A DNA stretch of 8,217 nt, taken from positions 1 through 8,217 of the forward strand of contig RECT01000438.1 in the NCBI GenBank assembly GCA_007693875.1, in the 5' to 3' direction. The translations under genes and the position numbers were made by a program. The notes below the pieces were generated by a model. It made no database searches, had not been told where the DNA came from, and was given only the letters and a program-made list of their open reading frames with translations. The DNA comes from Spirulina sp. DLM2.Bin59. GTDB taxonomy: Bacteria; Cyanobacteriota; Cyanobacteriia; Cyanobacteriales; Spirulinaceae. Below are positions 6,702-8,217 of this stretch, in pieces (position 1 is the stretch's first letter; every line of letters starts with the position of its first letter).

Positions 6702-8126
6702 ATGAGTTTCGATTATGACTTGGTAATTATTGGTGCAGGGGTGGGCGGCCATGGGGCGGCCCTCCATGCGGTGAAATGTGGTTTAAAAACCGCGATCATT
6801 GAAGCAGCAGAGATGGGGGGAACCTGTGTGAACCGGGGCTGCATCCCCTCGAAGGCCCTCCTGGCGGCTTCGGGGAAAGTGCGGGAATTGGGCGATCGCC
6901 ATCACCTGGCCGCCCTCGGGGTACAGGTGGGAACGGTGGGGTTTGAACGGGAGGCGATCGCTGCCCATGCCAATGATCTCGTCACCAAAATTCGCAGCGA
7001 CCTCACCAACAGCCTCAAACGTTTGGGCGTGGCCACGATCCAAGGTTGGGGCCGCGTGGCCGGGGTGCAAAAAGTTGGCGTGAAAACTGAGGCGGGGGAA
7101 AAATTCTACACCGCCAAAAATATTCTCCTCTCCACCGGCTCCGTTCCCTTCGTCCCCCCCGGCATTGAACTGGACGGCAAAACCGTCTACACCAGTGACG
7201 ACGCGGTGCGGTTGGAAAGTTTGCCCCAATGGGTGGCGATTATTGGCAGCGGCTATATTGGTTTGGAATTTTCCGATGTCTATTCTGCTTTGGGCTGTGA
7301 AATCACGATGATTGAAGCCCTGGATACCTTAATGCCGGGTTTTGACCCCGATATTGCCAAGATTGCCGAGCGGGTCTTGCTCCAAGGGCGGGATATTGAA
7401 ACCCATCAGGGCGTATTGGCGAAAAAAGTCACCCCGGGCCATCCGGTGGTGATTGAATTGGCGGATGCGAAAACGAAGGAAACCATTGATGTGATTGAGG
7501 TGGATGCCTGTTTGGTGGCCACGGGGCGGATTCCCGCCACGAAGAATTTAGGCTTAGAAACCGTGGGCGTAGAAACCGATCGCCGGGGCTTTATTGCCGT
7601 TAATGACAAAATGGAAGTGATCCGCGATGGGGAGCCGGTGGCGAACCTCTACGCCATTGGGGACGCGACGGGCAAGATGATGCTGGCCCATGCTGCCTCA
7701 GCCCAGGGGGTTATTGCCGTGGAAAATATCTGCGATCGCCCCCAAACCATCCATTACCGCAGCATCCCCGCCGCCGCCTTCACCCACCCGGAAATCAGCT
7801 ATGTGGGGTTAACGGAACCCCAAGCCAAGGAATTAGCGGCGCAAGAAGGGTTCACCATTGCCACGGCCAAAACCTACTTTAAGGGGAATTCCAAGGCCCT
7901 AGCAGAGGGAGAAACCGATGGCATTGCTAAGGTGATCTACCGTCGCGATACCGGAGAACTGTTAGGGGTGCATATTATTGGCATCCATGCGTCGGATTTA
8001 ATCCAAGAAGCGGCCAATGCGATCGCTGCCGGTAAGCCGGTGCAAGAGTTGGCCTTTAATGTCCACGCTCACCCCACCTTATCTGAGGTGTTGGATGAGG
8101 CGTTTAAACGCGCTCAGGTGGCGTGA
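6702..8126 (+). CDS. lpdA: Dihydrolipoyl dehydrogenase (E3 / L-protein)
   Basis: 474 residues, full length for the family. The enzyme is a soluble FAD-dependent homodimer that reoxidises dihydrolipoyl groups with NAD+. It serves as E3 of the pyruvate dehydrogenase complex and as L-protein of glycine decarboxylase. Visible features in order: the FAD-binding GAGVGG (11-16); the redox-active disulfide GGTCVNRGC (C42 and C47) with IPSKALL; the NAD-binding GSGYIG (182-187) with the acidic Glu205 that favours NAD over NADP; and the second FAD motif YAIGDATG (Asp321). The dimer-interface active site HPTLSE has the His457/Glu462 pair. All key residues are present. ATG 6702 is followed directly by the expected first beta strand. 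The gene begins 36 bases after the sensor-kinase stop with no obvious promoter between them, so co-transcription is likely. Its stop is followed at once by a G/C-run hairpin. No other PDH or GDC subunit gene is in the window. Confidence 0.95.
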   Translation: MSFDYDLVIIGAGVGGHGAALHAVKCGLKTAIIEAAEMGGTCVNRGCIPSKALLAASGKVRELGDRHHLAALGVQVGTVGFEREAIAAHANDLVTKIRSDLTNSLKRLGVATIQGWGRVAGVQKVGVKTEAGEKFYTAKNILLSTGSVPFVPPGIELDGKTVYTSDDAVRLESLPQWVAIIGSGYIGLEFSDVYSALGCEITMIEALDTLMPGFDPDIAKIAERVLLQGRDIETHQGVLAKKVTPGHPVVIELADAKTKETIDVIEVDACLVATGRIPATKNLGLETVGVETDRRGFIAVNDKMEVIRDGEPVANLYAIGDATGKMMLAHAASAQGVIAVENICDRPQTIHYRSIPAAAFTHPEISYVGLTEPQAKELAAQEGFTIATAKTYFKGNSKALAEGETDGIAKVIYRRDTGELLGVHIIGIHASDLIQEAANAIAAGKPVQELAFNVHAHPTLSEVLDEAFKRAQVA

Positions 8127-8136
8127 TCCCCCCCCG

Positions 8137-8200
8137 CCCCCCCTTTTCAAGGGGGGGAGAAAGAAAAGTCCCCCCTGAAAAGGGGGATTTAGGGGGATCT
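8137..8200. repeat. G/C-run inverted-repeat element
   Basis: A run of nested inverted repeats begins 10 bases after the lpdA stop. CCCCCCCTT-TTC-AAGGGGGGG (8137-8157) is a 9-bp perfect stem. A second hairpin, CCCCCT-gaaa-AGGGGG, lies at 8171-8186. The two hairpins are also near-perfect inverted copies of each other: 8139-8158 against 8169-8186, differing by one extra A and one extra G, around the spacer GAAAGAAAAG. GGGGGA then repeats at 8182 and 8192. Similar C5-6/G5-6 elements with GGGGGATTTAGGGGGATCT are, from memory, dispersed in many cyanobacterial genomes. It may also end or stabilise the lpdA transcript, although there is no T-run. Confidence 0.65.
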
Positions 8201-8217
8201 TCCCCCGTTCCCCATTC

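Larger units (their letters stand above)
782..8026. repeat. 14 dispersed HIP1 octamers (GCGATCGC)
   Basis: Exact copies begin at 782, 2088, 2301, 3239, 3382, 3921, 4572, 5001, 5365, 5934, 6892, 6954, 7732 and 8019. Most lie inside coding sequence. This density is far above chance for an 8-mer and is a hallmark of cyanobacterial chromosomes. It suggests that all the genes have resided in this type of genome long enough to share its composition. Confidence 0.95.

Noticed and set aside
8137..8200. Simple Rho-independent terminator after lpdA
   Set aside because: The hairpins are strong, but no T-run follows either one, so the repeat-element explanation is preferred.
1..8217. CRISPR array, tRNA or rRNA gene, transposase or integrase
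   Set aside because: No regularly spaced direct repeats, no RNA gene signature and no transposase or integrase motif were seen on either strand.

Overview
The window is a stretch of cyanobacterial chromosome. The main evidence is 14 copies of the cyanobacterial octamer GCGATCGC (HIP1), about one per 590 bases. Several predicted proteins also resemble families I know mainly from cyanobacteria. The DNA is moderately GC-rich. I cannot name the species.

Layout, left to right. (1) The 3' end of a DinG/XPD-like helicase gene enters from the left edge; its helicase motifs V and VI look degenerate. (2) Fourteen bases later lies a short ORF that matches only a piece of the N-terminal region of a large SNF2-type helicase, so it is probably a gene remnant. 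(3) A 342-residue exported or membrane-anchored protein of unknown function follows. It overlaps tail-to-tail by 10 bases with (4) a 138-residue membrane protein on the minus strand. (5) Also on the minus strand is a 115-residue XRE-type DNA-binding protein, with a perfect 13-bp palindrome at its likely promoter. (6) A gene-free interval of about 420 bases, AT-rich in its right half, follows; it holds a perfect GTA-N8-TAC sequence, the NtcA (nitrogen regulator) consensus. (7) The largest gene encodes a one-piece nutrient sensor: an NCS1-type (purine/cytosine/hydantoin/allantoin class) permease fused through a Cys-rich module, two further membrane helices and a coiled coil to a histidine kinase. 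(8) After a 36-base gap comes a complete dihydrolipoyl dehydrogenase gene (lpdA). (9) The right edge holds a G/C-run inverted-repeat element of a type scattered in cyanobacterial genomes.

The strongest biological story is region 6-8. A transporter-like sensor kinase for a probable nitrogenous compound sits under a promoter that may be controlled by NtcA, with the E3 subunit shared by pyruvate dehydrogenase and glycine decarboxylase directly downstream. The domain architecture is read directly from the protein. The ligand, the NtcA control and the co-transcription are inferences. No response regulator is visible in the window.
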